This document shows positions 49,192 to 61,975 of a stretch of 64,000 bases of DNA, piece by piece; position 1 is the stretch's first letter; each line of letters begins with the position of its first letter. Made by a program: the position numbers and the translations under genes. The notes beneath the pieces were generated by a model. That model made no database searches. It had not been told where the DNA came from and worked only from the letters and a program-made list of their open reading frames with translations. The stretch comes from Gadus chalcogrammus (taxonomy: Eukaryota; Chordata; Actinopteri; Gadiformes; Gadidae). The stretch covers positions 20,030,359-20,094,358 of the forward strand of contig NC_079414.1 in NCBI RefSeq assembly GCF_026213295.1, in the 5' to 3' direction.

Positions 49192-51958
49192 ATGGATATG
49201 TTGGCTCTTCGTCTGAGTTTCTATCTCGCCGTGTGCATGTTGGAAGTGGTTCATGGTAGCGACACTTGTATGCCTAAAGGTGAGCCAGATTGTTACAAAT
49301 AGGGGCTAACTGTGCCCATGGTTGTTCTTTTAATTCATCGCACGTCGACTTGAGTTACATTTTAATGATCTATTACGCATCGTGAAAGTTCATTTAAACA
49401 ATTAGGTTACAGAACAAAAACAAATCTGTTCTGGAAGAATGACATATTTTACTTTCTTTCTCCTTTTCTCACAGGTGGATGTCCTATTATGATCACTCCC
49501 TCCCGAATAGTTGTGCAGTACGGATCTCCATTTTATGCCGACTGTTCGAGTTGTGTAAACGGCTCTTGTAAAGAGACGAAATGGGAGACCCCCACGGGAT
49601 CAAAAGAAACGCTTAATAACCCGAATAACGGAATCAACAAGACGAGGTGGAATGTGGACAACGCCACAGAATGGGACATTAAGCCCATGTGCTACGAGGA
49701 CACCAATTCAGACTGTTGCACTGTTTTAGCTTTCACCTTATACAGTAAGTGATATCACCATGCTGGAGGGAATCTCTCACAAGTAAGGCTGGTCGCAATT
49801 CAAATTGTTATGGCGGTCGACTCAAATATAGCGGATTTATGAAAAAGAACAAAGGTCATAGATGTAGAAGTTGTCTCTCGAGAGGAAGCCCATGTCCTCT
49901 TAATAGTTTACCGTTTTGATAATGATTGACCTGAACTAAACTGACTACCTAGCTATACAAAGACTGAACAGACATGACCGTCATCGAGTTTGAGAACTTC
50001 CTTCTCATCACTGCAGTTCTGTGAGCCCACTGCTCTCCTAGCTGACTGACTGGTTCCCTCGTGTGTCACGCGTGACCGCGCATCCACCAACTTACTACCG
50101 GTCTTTTATTTAGATGTATGCATATAGGAGGTAACCAATTATCCTAAACCAGCCCTAGCCGAGATGAACCCCGGATACCGGTTTCGTTCAGTATGCCACG
50201 GTAGTGTTGGTAATCCAACGGTTCCCCAACTACCTTATCTACCTTATAAATATTGTTGTGTATCAGAGGGCGTGATCGAATCCAAGTCGATGCATTATTT
50301 TTAGGTCAGTTATGAGACATTCATTTTGATCATCACTAGGGTTGTACGTTACTTTAATGCGATGCTCTGCAAGACAAGCCTATTTACACCAGGGACAATC
50401 AGAATCAGAAAAACGTTATTGTCTGACATGACATGACAATGAGATGAAACATACAAAATACGGGTTGTAAGTTTGTGGAATTTTCCAGATAGCTCGGAAA
50501 CCAGTTAACTCATAACACCAGTAGGTGAAGTGCAGCGTGCTGGAGCTCAATTTAGTGTATGTTGTTTGCAGAACCTCCGGACAACGTATCCATCAGCTTT
50601 GTAAACCACACTGGCCCACTGCTTGAAGGACATCAGTACAACCTCCAGTGCCGTGTCCAGAACGTTCGTCCTATCCAGAACCTCGCCGTGACCTTCTACA
50701 AAGGAGACACCATTCTGGACTCGGTACAGTCCAGGAGCTCTGAGAATACAACGGTGACAGAGACGTTCACCAGCTTCAGCTTCACCTCCAGCAGAGGGGA
50801 CGATGGGGTCCAGTACTGGTGTAAAGCCAAGCTGAACCTGGGACAACAAGGTCCACCTCCTGTAACGATGTCAGAACGCCTAACAACCACTGTGTACTGT
50901 GAGTTTACTTCAAATATTATAGTGGCCCGGTGGTCCGTATCCAAATTATAACTTAAGCACATGACATGCCTGAGAATCTGCTCAGTCAGTGTGTTTATCT
51001 TCAAATGTTGAGATTTTTTTACTTCCCCCCCCCCCCCCCCCCCCCCGTTTTCTCATCAGTCAAACCTAAGACGGGGCAGGTATCTACGCTAGATCCTATT
51101 TCCATCACAGTAGGGGAACCTTTCCAGTTGAACTGCACAGCCCATTCCAACCCCAGTCCAGCCTACAGTTGGACCGGTCCTGACAACACCACAGTCGGCA
51201 ACGGCAGTGATTTCTCCGTGCGGTCGGCTGGTTTTGAACACGAGGGCCTGTACGTTTGTGCCGCCCGCAACAGCCAGGGAAGCGCAACTGTGAAGTTCAA
51301 CGTGGAAGTCGGCGGTGTGTTCAATGTGTTTAACCTATCTGCTTCTGAAGCTCATCCTTTCCTCATTTTACAAACCTGGTCTTCTTTTTTAGTTAGGCAT
51401 GCTCCAACCTTGATCGTACACTCAGCAGTGGGATTCTAGTTAACGTTATGATTCTTAACCCCCTAACCCCCCTGACTGGAAATAGGGTAAAAACCGAAAG
51501 GTATTCAAAATATCTCAACTGAAATTACCCTTGCTGGTAACGTTGTCCGCATCCTTATCTCTAAGTTGCATACAAAAACTGAGTGAGGTATGTAGGCCTG
51601 CTTAGGTTTTTTTTGTTTATACTGTATGTATTCAGGAAGTCTCTAGGAATTCTCAAGGTAAACAACCTCTTTAGCAATAGAACCCTTTTAGAAGTGATCG
51701 CATTCGGACTCCTCTGAATTTAAAGTTCATAAGTCGTCTCAGAGAATTATGAACTTTTGATTGTTTTTTTTCATGATTGTCCTATCTGACCATTTGACTG
51801 TCTGTCTTTCTTTAGTTGACTGGTTGCCTATCATCGCAGGCGTGTCAGCGCTGTTGTTGGTCATCTGCGCGGTCGTTGGTGTGTTTGTCTACTACACCTA
51901 CTACAAAAAGACCAAGATGGGATGGTACCAAGTCCGGCTTTTGGGTGTGGCCAAATAA
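49192..51958 (+). CDS. ICAM-like immunoglobulin-superfamily adhesion receptor (complete, 5 exons)
   Basis: Type I membrane protein, 360 residues, likely ligand for leukocyte integrins. Exons 49192-49279, 49475-49744, 50572-50898, 51060-51314, 51816-51958 (1,083 bases, GT-AG, phase 1 throughout). Signal peptide about 1-22; Ig domain 1 (about 31-120) with CSSC and MCYEDTNSDCC cysteines and KWETPTGSKETL, which aligns with the ICAM strand holding the integrin-contacting Glu (here E67) in a Glu-Thr-Pro context; domain 2 with LQCRVQNVRPIQNLAVTFYK and YWCKAKLNLGQQG, close to ICAM domain 2; domain 3 with FQLNCTAHSNPSPAYSW and EGLYVCAARN. Membrane span about PIIAGVSALLLVICAVVGVF, then a short basic tail KKTKMGWYQVRL, like ICAM tails that bind ERM proteins. 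Several N-X-S/T sites. Each Ig domain is one exon. VCAM- or hemicentin-like naming is possible; domains 1-2 favour ICAM. A PDE4 gene downstream parallels human 19p13. Confidence 0.85.
49745..50571 (+). other. intron 2 of the ICAM-like gene
   Basis: 827 bp with no recognisable repeat or RNA. A short stretch near 50400-50455 (AATCAGAATCAGAAAAACG, TGACATGACATGAC) looks like the edge of a dispersed repeat. Confidence 0.4.
51027..51046 (+). repeat. poly(C) run before ICAM-like exon 4
   Basis: About 20 C residues form most of the pyrimidine tract of the exon 4 acceptor, followed by GTTTTCTCATCAG. Confidence 0.95.
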
Positions 51959-52097
51959 CTGCCAACTGCCATTCCTGGAATGATATGAAGAATGTACTTG
52001 ATCCAACATGATCCTCCCATCTGGGTTGGTATATCATACTCATTGCTGTCTTCCTTTGTGGTCTGGTATCCATGACCATTCAAAGGGGTTGGTTATT

Positions 52098-52811
52098 GTA
52101 ATTAATAGAGGTGGGAAAAATAATAAATTCTTCGATGCATCGCGATTCTCTCTAGAACGATTCCGTCTCGATGCAGATAAATTAATAATCAGAATAAATA
52201 AAATAAATAATAATAATAATAATTTGTTCGCCTACTGCAACATTTTGTTCGCTAGAGAGGGATCATTTTAGTAATTTTAAAATCATTTAATTTATCTTCA
52301 GTGTGTATTGGCCAATCTGATTTGTCTTGACACAATAGCGATTCAGCCTACCCATAGCATACACGCAAACTCACAGCAAGACACAATAACTCCTACTAAT
52401 TCAAGAGCAGCTTTTTCTTTAATGACATAGAAAAGAAAGATTAGAAAGAAAAGAAAACTGAAACCTATTTTTTTACATACTCCCATATTGTGTTGTAATG
52501 ACAGCTGCATTGATTATTGCATTGTTGATAGGAAGTCATATTTGTGACAAAAGCTTTTTCTCTAATAAAATATTAGATAAGTTAATTCATCTGTTGATGT
52601 CTTTAATGATCATCACAAAAGTAGGAAGTGATTAGCCAACTCTGAGTAGCAAATTGAGATGTATATATATATTTGAAATTCCCGCATGGAATGTACATAA
52701 AAGAAATTGTTGCATCGAGATGCATCGATAATCGTTTTAGAATCGAATCGTTGACCTCATAATCGGAATCGAATCGTGAGGTGCCAAGAGATTCCCACCC
52801 CTAGTAATTAA
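52098..52811. mobile_element. nonautonomous hAT-like transposon with 8-bp target duplication
   Basis: The element spans 52106-52803 (698 bp), beginning TAGAGGTGGGAA and ending TTCCCACCCCTA. It is flanked on both sides by the identical 8-mer GTAATTAA (52098-52105, 52804-52811). The inner ends carry GATGCATCGCGATTC and its inverted relative GATGCATCGATAATCG. YARNG ends and an 8-bp duplication fit hAT. No transposase. It sits 147 bp after the ICAM-like stop codon. Confidence 0.9.
52122..52127 (+). terminator. candidate poly(A) signal for the ICAM-like gene, inside a transposon
   Basis: AATAAA 164 bp after the stop codon and 16 bp inside the hAT-like element. No AATAAA or ATTAAA occurs between the stop codon and the element. 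Confidence 0.4.
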
Positions 52812-53229
52812 CAATAATTTTGTACAGGCCAGACTTTCTTGACACTATTTTTATATGATAATTAGGGGTGATTTGTTTATAAGAAATCGCCCCCTCCTGC
52901 TGCACGATTGAATCAACTTTTATTAAAAACTTTTCTGCTTTAACAATTTTCTGTCTAAATTCTGTTATGGGGGTCTTGATAAAAGCTTATTACAGTATAC
53001 AACGAATGTAATTTAAAGTCATTATACCTTTTTTATATATATATTTCTTGAAGTTTCCTGCAGTCGTATTAAGAGCACACAATCAATGCAAATATTAACC
53101 GAGCAGGGTATATGCATTGAGGGGTTGAAGACCAGCCTGGCGACCTAGGCTACAGTAAATAATAACTCATAATTCAAATTCATTTGTATATGTATCAGGT
53201 CATGTCAAATCAAGTTTGATTTCAATTCC
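52812..53229. other. AT-rich spacer
   Basis: Nothing recognised apart from a short TATATATA run near 53034. Confidence 0.5.
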
Positions 53230-53402
53230 AGTTCCGCTTCTCCCCGAATTGTCTCTTATTTTCCACAACACCACCAATTTGTCCCTTCTTTAAACTCATC
53301 ATCGGGTGGTGTTATCAGTTCTGCTTCTCCCCAAGTCGCAGTTCTCTCATTTCCCACAACACCACCCATTAGTCCCTTCTTTAAACTCATCATCGGGTGG
53401 TA
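53230..53402. repeat. 87-bp tandem duplication
   Basis: Two copies starting AGTTCCGCTTCTCCCC (53230) and AGTTCTGCTTCTCCCC (53317). Both contain the same CCCTTCTTTAAACTCATCAT block, with moderate divergence elsewhere. Confidence 0.85.
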
Positions 53403-53994
53403 CTCACTATGTTGCTCGTCATTCTGTGAACGGTTGTCTCGGTCGGTCGTCACCCGACCCTCACAGACTGTTCCACGTAACTGAGCAGAACCGAAGAAAG
53501 GATAAGCAGGGGCACGGCCCCCGTGGAAGTGCTGAAGAGGGGGTCGACGAGAAGGAGGGAATGAGGAAGAGGAAGGAGGCGACGAGGGGAAGGGCGGAGC
53601 TGGAAAAGGCCCGGCAGGGACGTGTAGAAACTGAGGAAGGGTCGAGTTCAGCAAGGTGAGGAAGAGGAGGAGGAGGAAAAAAATCTAGGACGATGGACGA
53701 CACCTTGATGGTCACTCCACGTCTGGCCTCTTCCCTTCTTTCCTTGGTCCTTAGAGTGTCTTCGACGTCACATCCTCAGCAAAATAGGAGACGGATGAAG
53801 ACGGGGAGAAGAAACCTTTCTGGAGAAGCATGGGAAACAGCACTTTGGTAAGGTGTTTCTTGAAAGTTGTACGTTTGTCCCGTGCACGCCTCGGTTTTTT
53901 GTGTTGATCTAGTTTGTTGTGTTGATGTAGTTCTTTGTCTCCCCTCAGCTCAAAGCGGAGAGTATCCTGGAGAGCTGATCCGGTTTTTGTTTAA
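53306..53994 (+). CDS. uncertain three-exon open frame, unrecognised product
   Basis: An open frame at 53306-53655 ends at a GCAAG|GTGAGG donor. It continues in frame through 53755-53847 (acceptor GGTCCTTAG, donor GTAAGG) and 53949-53994 (acceptor CTCCCCTCAG) to a TAA stop. Phases agree at both joins. The predicted product is Lys/Arg/Glu-rich (NRRKDKQGHGPRGSAEEG, EKEGMRKRKEATRGRAELEK) and ends SKRRVSWRADPVFV. I recognise no domain. The true first exon could start later, for example after the CTGAGCAG at about 53485, because the 5' part lies in a tandem duplication. It could instead be a noncoding RNA, an upstream PDE4 leader, or chance. Confidence 0.25.
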
Positions 53995-54051
53995 GTGAAG
54001 TAGGGTCTTCCTAACACCATTGGCCCACAGTTATACAGCGAGCTGAACTGT

Positions 54052-54283
54052 CTAAAAAGCTGACATATTATACCAACAGTTGTGAGTGGGATTAGCCGTT
54101 AACGTTTTGAAAATCTGCCTCTTCTGACATCCCCAGTGGGCGTGTCCACCTAGATGTGTGATGGATAGATCATTCTACCAGCCTACCCAGTCGACTCTAG
54201 CAAACGTTGCTCATCTTTCGGTCATTCATCTAGATTGACAGAAGATCACGCTCACACCTGGTGGTATAATATGTCACCTTTAA
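54052..54283. mobile_element. TTAA-ended MITE, copy 3 (best inverted ends)
   Basis: Left end GACATATTATACCAACAG...GTGAGTGGGATTAGCC is the inverse of the family's right arm; right end CACACCTGGTGGTATAATAT followed by GTCACCTTTAA. Related to 11.0- and 14.5-kb copies. Confidence 0.7.
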
Positions 54284-54319
54284 GCGATATATGCTTTGGC
54301 TACAATTTCCTTTTGCATC

Positions 54320-54431
<112 letters not shown>

Positions 54432-54436
54432 TGTTA

Positions 54437-55222
54437 TTATCTATACATTTGTGGTGCTTGTGATTTTTCTTTTTTTCTAAGGGATTTATTTTATGGGCTT
54501 TTTTCTGGACAGGATGTCTAGTACAGCCATCTAGTATAGGACAGCCGAATTTAACCCAGATGTGTGAAGGTCAACCCCCTGAGGCTGCCCTCCACTGCTT
54601 TGACTCTCAAGGTTGGACCGAAGGTCTTGGATGGGCTCTTATTGTAGTCCACACTATCAGATTTAGGATTAATCTCTAAAGTCTGATGGCGAGCTCAAAT
54701 CTGGGTGAACGGGGCGTGTCACTGTGTTTTGCCCATATATTTGTTTCGACCAATCATGTTGCTGGAAGCGGGAATCTGTAAGGGCAGGATTGGTGAACAC
54801 GACCTTGGCCATCAGTATTAAACTGTAAAAAAAGTATCTCTAAAGGTTTAAAATCAACACAGTTTAGACTGGCTCCTGTAGAAATTATTAAAAGCCCTTC
54901 TGAAAGCTGAATCCAATCGTGCAAATGAGTTTTCTTTACTTTTCTTTACTTTTTTTACTTTTTTTTTTTTTTTTTTTTAGCTAGGTTATCTTTGGTTGTT
55001 TGCTTCTTTTTTTTACGTGATTCACAAAACAGGAATGTCGGCATTACCCTGCCACTTCCAGTTTCCTGTTCCCGGATCTGGATCTGTTCCCCTTTCCGCC
55101 CTGAGGCTCTGCTATAACTGGGCAGGAACTGCTGGATCACAGATTAACCCGTTGCTTTTGTTCGTGCATTTTCACTTTCACTTGAGAATTAATGTGATTG
55201 TTGATGCGTTTAGTGTGTGTGC
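54437..55222. repeat. local duplication, copy A
   Basis: A 0.75-kb block from CTATACATTTGTGGTGCTTG to GCGTTTAGTGTGTGT that recurs at 55562-56290. No gene content recognised. It carries a long T run near 54955-54980. Confidence 0.92.
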
Positions 55223-55232
55223 TTGTTTGTGG

Positions 55233-55346
<114 letters not shown>

Positions 55347-55561
55347 ACGCGTGCGTGTGTGTGTGTGTGCGCGCCAAGCATGCTGAGGGGCTGGGAAGAC
55401 AGCCAGAGTTACCTGTCGGACCACCCTCACCTGGTGTGAATGGAGACCGCCACTCAGCAGGTGACCATGTGATTAAACTAACAGGTGGATGAGGTGAGAT
55501 AAGCATTATGTTGGTCTACGCGTTGTTTCCTTTTCTATTATGGTATTTTCCGTATCTGTTT

Positions 55562-56290
55562 ATTATCTATACATTTGTGGTGCTTGTGATTTTTCTTTTT
55601 TTTCGAAGGGATTTCTTTTATGGGCTGTTTTCTGGACAGGATGTCTAGTACAGCCATCTAGTATAGGACAGCCGATCAGAATTTAACCCAGATGTGTGAA
55701 GGTCAACCCCCTGAGGCTGCCCTCCACTGCTTTGACTCTCAAGGTTGGACCGAAGGTCTTGGATGGGCTCTTATTGTAGTCCACACTATCAGATTTAGGA
55801 AGTCTGATGGCGAGCTCAAATCACGGTGAACGGGGCGTGTCACTGTGTTTTGCCCATATATTTGTTTCGACCAATCATGTTGCTGGAAGCGGGAATCTGT
55901 AAGGGCAGGATTGGTGAACACGACCTTGGCCATCAGTATTAAACTGTAAAAGAAGTATCTCTAAAGGTTTAAAATCAACACAGTTTATTAAAAGCCCTTC
56001 TGAAAGCTGAATCCCATCGTGCAAATTAGTTTTCTTTGCTTGTTTTTAGCTAGGTTATCTTTGGTTGTTTGCTTCTTTTTTTTTATGTGCTTCACAAAAC
56101 AGGAAGTCGGCATAGCCCCGCCACTTCCAGCTTCTTGTTTCCGGACCTGGCTCTGTTCCCCTTTCCCCCCTGAGGCGCTGCTATAACTGAGAAGGAACTG
56201 CTGGATCACAGATTACCCTATTGCTTTTGTTCGTGCATTTTCACTTTCACTTGAGAATGAATGTGATTGTTTATGCGTTTAGTGTGTGTA
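55562..56290. repeat. local duplication, copy B
   Basis: Second copy of the 54.4-kb block, differing by scattered substitutions and several small deletions (for example a missing TTAATCTCTA after GATTTAGGA). After the shared GCGTTTAGTGTGTGT it diverges instead of entering (TG)n. Confidence 0.92.
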
Positions 56291-56350
56291 TGGCTTGTCC
56301 AGACAGAGTACAAGCTGAAGGACCGGTTGCACCTAGTGTCATATCCAGAG

Positions 56351-56545
56351 CAGGAAGGAGGAGGAGCAGCAGGAGGAGGAATAGGAACAGGAGGAGGAGG
56401 AGGTGGAGCGGCAGAAGGAGGAGGGGGAGGAGAAGCAGGAGGAGGAGAAGAAGGAGGAGGAGCAGGAAGAGGAGGAGGAGCAGAATCAGGAGTAGGAGGA
56501 GGAGAAGCAGGAGGTGGAGGAGGAGGAGTAGGAGCAGCAGCAGAA
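56351..56545. repeat. GGA-rich low-complexity tract
   Basis: GGAGGA/GCAGGAGG repeats with open frames in several phases giving poly-Gly or Arg/Ser peptides. No splice context was found to support coding. Confidence 0.9.
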
Positions 56546-56590
56546 GAGACTAGGCCCAGGTGGTCTGGAACCCGCAGAGGTCTATGAGTC

Positions 56591-57960
56591 TCTCTCTAAG
56601 GTAGAACACACCTGTGAGTCAGACACCTGTGAATCAGAGGTAACCTGTGTTCTTATATAGTTATGATTTGGGGATTACCAGAGGTTATGTGTTATGTCAT
56701 TACATTATTTTGTCAAACGTTGCATGGACAATGGCTTTCTGGTTATTGGGCAGCACTGTACAGAGGTTGGGTTTAGAATGTGCTATCATTCAGCTGTTCA
56801 ATCAGTTGAATCTATGGAGCTACTCAAGCATGAAGTCCTTGCTCCTTGTGTTCAGATGCCCAGCACAAGTGTCAAAAAAACAAACAAACGCAATTTAGTT
56901 TTTTGGCACAAACGATCGGCATATATATCACGTTGAGACATTTTTTTTCGTGTTTTCAATGACCAAAATAATCGTGACTATGGTTTTTACCATAATCTGG
57001 CAGCCCTACTGTTGAACTGACGGTTAAACAGTTCCCATCGCAGCCACACACGCAACGCATCCATCCACCCTAGACATTTTGGATAAAAGCATCTTACCCA
57101 AATGGGAAATAGCATCAGGGAGCAGGATAGTGAATGAAGCTGGGCTGATGGTTTGATGCCCAATGTCCAAAGTCTCACTTGTAGACATCCTTGAGAAGCA
57201 TGCCTAACCCCAACCTGCTCCTAAAGGTCATGTATAACGACATAGTTATGCGTGTTAACAAACATAAACAGAATAGTCACTGTGAGAACCTGAAGTGCTG
57301 TTTCTTGTAGGGAACAGCACAAACAGGAGGCCATGTTCCTCCTGGCGCTGTATTGATCCTGGGCTCTGGACCGCTGGCCTGGGAAGGGCCAGGGATGAAG
57401 AAAAAGGTGAGTAGAATTCACAAGAAGCTTGAGAAGAACAAGGGGCAAATCAACCTACCACTGACTAAGGCCCAGAAACAATTCATTCTATTATTTATTC
57501 AATTCATCTTCAATTTGATACACGTGTCCCATGCGAAATTATTACAAAATTAAAAATGATGTATATGTTTACAGTATAAATATGACAATTATACTAAAAC
57601 AAATAGAAAATGCAATTCCTTAGGTATTGACCTTACGATGATACAATTGAAAATAATAATCAATCATACTGTGTGTAACAATGGGTATTACACTGGCAAT
57701 GAACAAGTGGTAACTGCTAAGTTTGAGGGCAACATATTGATTAACTCAACTTCACAGCTGAAAGACACATGTAAGCTTGCTTTCTGGAGACTCATGCCTA
57801 GCTTAATTGTCTTTTATCAGGATTTATTGATAGAATTACGATATATTAAAAATCTATCGTATGATAGATTGATATGACAGCACTGCATCCATTCCTACCA
57901 CTTCCTATGGGGTTGCCAAAGAGACTGTAGAGGTCAATCCAGCTGGAGCAGACATCCCAC
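56591..57960. other. spacer with a hAT-like end
   Basis: No exon recognised. AAATAATCGTGACTATGG...AATCTGGCAGCCCTAC near 56966-57008 resembles the terminus of a fish hAT-type element; the rest is unremarkable. Confidence 0.35.
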
Positions 57961-57971
57961 TAGGTTTGTCA

Positions 57972-58315
<344 letters not shown>

Positions 58316-58480
58316 CATAATTAATGGTGGGGTTTGATTGAGTGGCAAAGCTTCTTTGTGCAGTCACTCTTGTAAATAGAAAGCAATCACCGCAGGCTGA
58401 GGGCATACATCACTTCTCATTAATGCCTGTGAAAGCCTGGCAAGGGACAAAGCATTAAAGCACCACAACGTCACACTGGG

Positions 58481-58534
58481 TGGGAGTGGCCATCCGTGTG
58501 GGCGTGGCCATCCGTGTGGGCGTGGCCATCCGTG
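58481..58534. repeat. 18-bp tandem repeat, three copies
   Basis: Unit GTGGGCGTGGCCATCCGT, the first copy with GAGTGG, followed by TG-rich degenerate sequence to 58735. Confidence 0.9.
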
Positions 58535-58739
58535 TGGGCGTCTGTGTGTGTCTGTGCATGTGTGTTTGTCTGCGTTCGTATGTGTGTGTGTGTCTGTTTG
58601 TGTGCGTTTGTGTATGTAGAATTTGTCTGTGTGTGTTCGTATCTATGTATGTATGTGTGTGTGTGTGTGTATTTGTGAATATGTGTGTTTTTGCATGTGG
58701 GTGCGTGCGAGAATGTATGTATGTGTGTGTGTGTGTTTA

Positions 58740-59200
58740 TCATTGTGATATAGTCAGAGTCAAACATCATTATTCACTGGTCCCCTTGTCTGGCTCTGTG
58801 TCTGGGCACAGATAAGAGGTGAGATATATGTCATTCAGTGGTTTGTTTCATTGTCAGGGTGGGACCGTTCTGATGGATCAGGTGGGGCCTGATCCATACT
58901 GGCTGCTGTGGGATATGCAAACGGTAGGCGTGTGGTCACGTATCGCTGGCGAGTGCACCCCGGAGGCCCTGTAGCCGATGGGGGTTGGTTTGGGTTGGTC
59001 CTCCAGCCTGTTTGGGTCCAGTCCAGTGCCACGCCGGCCCGAAGAGATGGGTGCTTTCAGAAAGATGCTTGACAACAAAGCGGGCCACGTTTGAAAAGAT
59101 TTATTCTTGAAAAATGAAAAAAAAAAAGATTCTGTGCGATGACTACCATCCTGTCTACAGGTGCATTACACAAAAACAAAGACCTGCATGACTGCCGATA
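58740..59200. other. spacer upstream of the PDE4 leader region
   Basis: No exon or repeat family recognised. Confidence 0.4.
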
Positions 59201-59237
59201 GAGCAATAGGTTACAGGTGCGACGTGAAATACGTCAA

Positions 59238-59840
59238 AACGAGAGAGAGAGAGAAGGGGGAATGGAAATAGGTGGGAGGGGGGAAGAACGTGAGAGACAA
59301 AGTCAAGGCTGGTGGGGGTTTAGCCGCTTTGGAACAGCATCAATGGAGACACTGTGTGTGTCTGTGCAGGGGGGGGGGGGGGGACGGACTCCTACGAGGT
59401 TGGAAAGGTGGGGAGTTGGGGGAGGGAGGATAGAGTGAGAGAGAGAGAGAGAGAGAGAAGCTGGGGGGTGGGGGAGGCACTGTGGCATGGGAAGGGGAGA
59501 GGTGTGTGTGTGTGTGTGAGGGAGAGAGAGAGAGACAGAGACAGAGAGAGAGAGGCAGATTGAGAGAGGGAGAGAGAGGTTCGGCAGGGATGTGTATGCG
59601 AGAGAGAGAGAGAGCGCGCAAGAGAAAGAGGAGGGAGGGAGGGAAGCTGGCTGAAGCGACGGATATTCATGAAGCCGCCGAGTGTTTTCCCTGCTTCTGA
59701 CCGTGACACACCGTGCGCCTGCAGAGAGAGAGACACGCAGAGACAGACAGAGAGAGAGGGAGAAATAGAGTGAGATACAGAGAGAGAGAGAGAGAGGGAG
59801 CGCGGAAGAGAGGAGGAAGCAAGGAGAGATTGCAAAAGAA
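59238..59840. repeat. GA-rich tract with a poly(G) run
   Basis: Several (GA)n blocks, GGGAGAGAG variants and about 14 G at 59369-59383. Overlaps the probable PDE4 5' UTR exon. Confidence 0.9.
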
Positions 59841-59884
59841 AGAAGGGCAAAGCCTGTCCTGCTGTTGATCCAGAGGCGATCAAG
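59640..59884 (+). other. probable noncoding leader exon of the PDE4 gene
   Basis: A purine-rich stretch ends CCAGAGGCGATCAAG at a strong GTGAGT donor. It contains many stops and no conserved frame, so it is called 5' UTR only. The 5' limit is arbitrary. A further optional leader exon may lie at 60563-60651 (acceptor CATGCAG, donor GTAACA). Confidence 0.4.
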
Positions 59885-59925
59885 GTGAGTGTGTTGCTTT
59901 CTCTTACGCCCTACAGATTTATATC

Positions 59926-61202
<1,277 letters not shown>

Positions 61203-61975
61203 GGAATCGGGCCCGGGGCCAACCGAAATACGGATCTATGATTTCAGCCGGGGGTTTTCAGAAGAGGACGATGACTCTGACACAAAACTATGAAATCGTT
61301 CCTGTGGGGGGATCTGGATCAGAACTGCTCACCTGATTGTGGGAAACTGAACTGAGGCATAATGGAGCGTTTCCACCATTCCCATCACCACGGTGCGATC
61401 CCGAGGTGCCAGCCTTTCCTTGCGTCCGTTCCCGGGTTAACCCGTGGGAGCTTTCCCATGAATTAACGTCTACATCCCTCCATGGAATACGTTGTTTTGG
61501 ACAGCATGACCTTCGACTGCTACAAACCGTTGTCTAAACCGGCCAAATCACGACAAAAAGGAGGACCCTCGGGAAGAGGTTTTGGCCATTAAGTGGTGAG
61601 AAAAAGACCCCCCTCGTGAAATGTGAATGTGTTCCTCCACGCGAATTCCAATAGGTGGTTAAAACGAGCCGGCTAGCTGAGAGTCAGGGGGTCCACAATC
61701 GCCCCGTTAGCCCCCCTTTGGGCAGGATTACGTACGGTTCGGAGGGATTTGAACATTTCGGGAGGACCTTGTGGAACACTGGCCGAGTCGGAGCGAATGG
61801 GGGCCGGTTAGGACCCGGTCTGCCCCCGGTTTGACCTTGCAGTGACATTTGACCTCCGGTCCTGGCGCTCCACCTGCTCTGCTGCCTGGGTTCTGGAACG
61901 CTCCGCCCTGGGGCCCAGAACGAGCCAATCAGAATGAAGAAGAGCCGCAGTGTGCTGTCGGTGACGAGGGAAGAG
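61203..61975 (+). CDS. PDE4 long-isoform first coding exon with long 5' UTR
   Basis: cAMP-specific phosphodiesterase 4: hydrolyses cAMP to AMP; long forms carry UCR1/UCR2 regulatory modules. After a good acceptor (TTTTCTTCAG) the exon has about 730 nt of leader, then ATG at 61934 coding MKKSRSVLSVTREE up to a GTGAGG donor at 61976. This is the PDE4B1-type N-terminus (human begins MKKSRSV). The leader holds several upstream ATGs, including a 32-codon uORF at 61238-61336. Only the isoform-specific N-terminus is in the window; UCR1, UCR2 and the HD-type catalytic domain lie beyond 64 kb. PDE4B versus PDE4A/C/D cannot be settled here: the N-terminus favours PDE4B, the ICAM-like neighbour favours PDE4A. 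Confidence 0.75.

Noticed and set aside
56221..56587. Gly-rich or Arg/Ser-rich open frames
   Set aside because: Simple GGA-repeat translation in overlapping frames without splice support.
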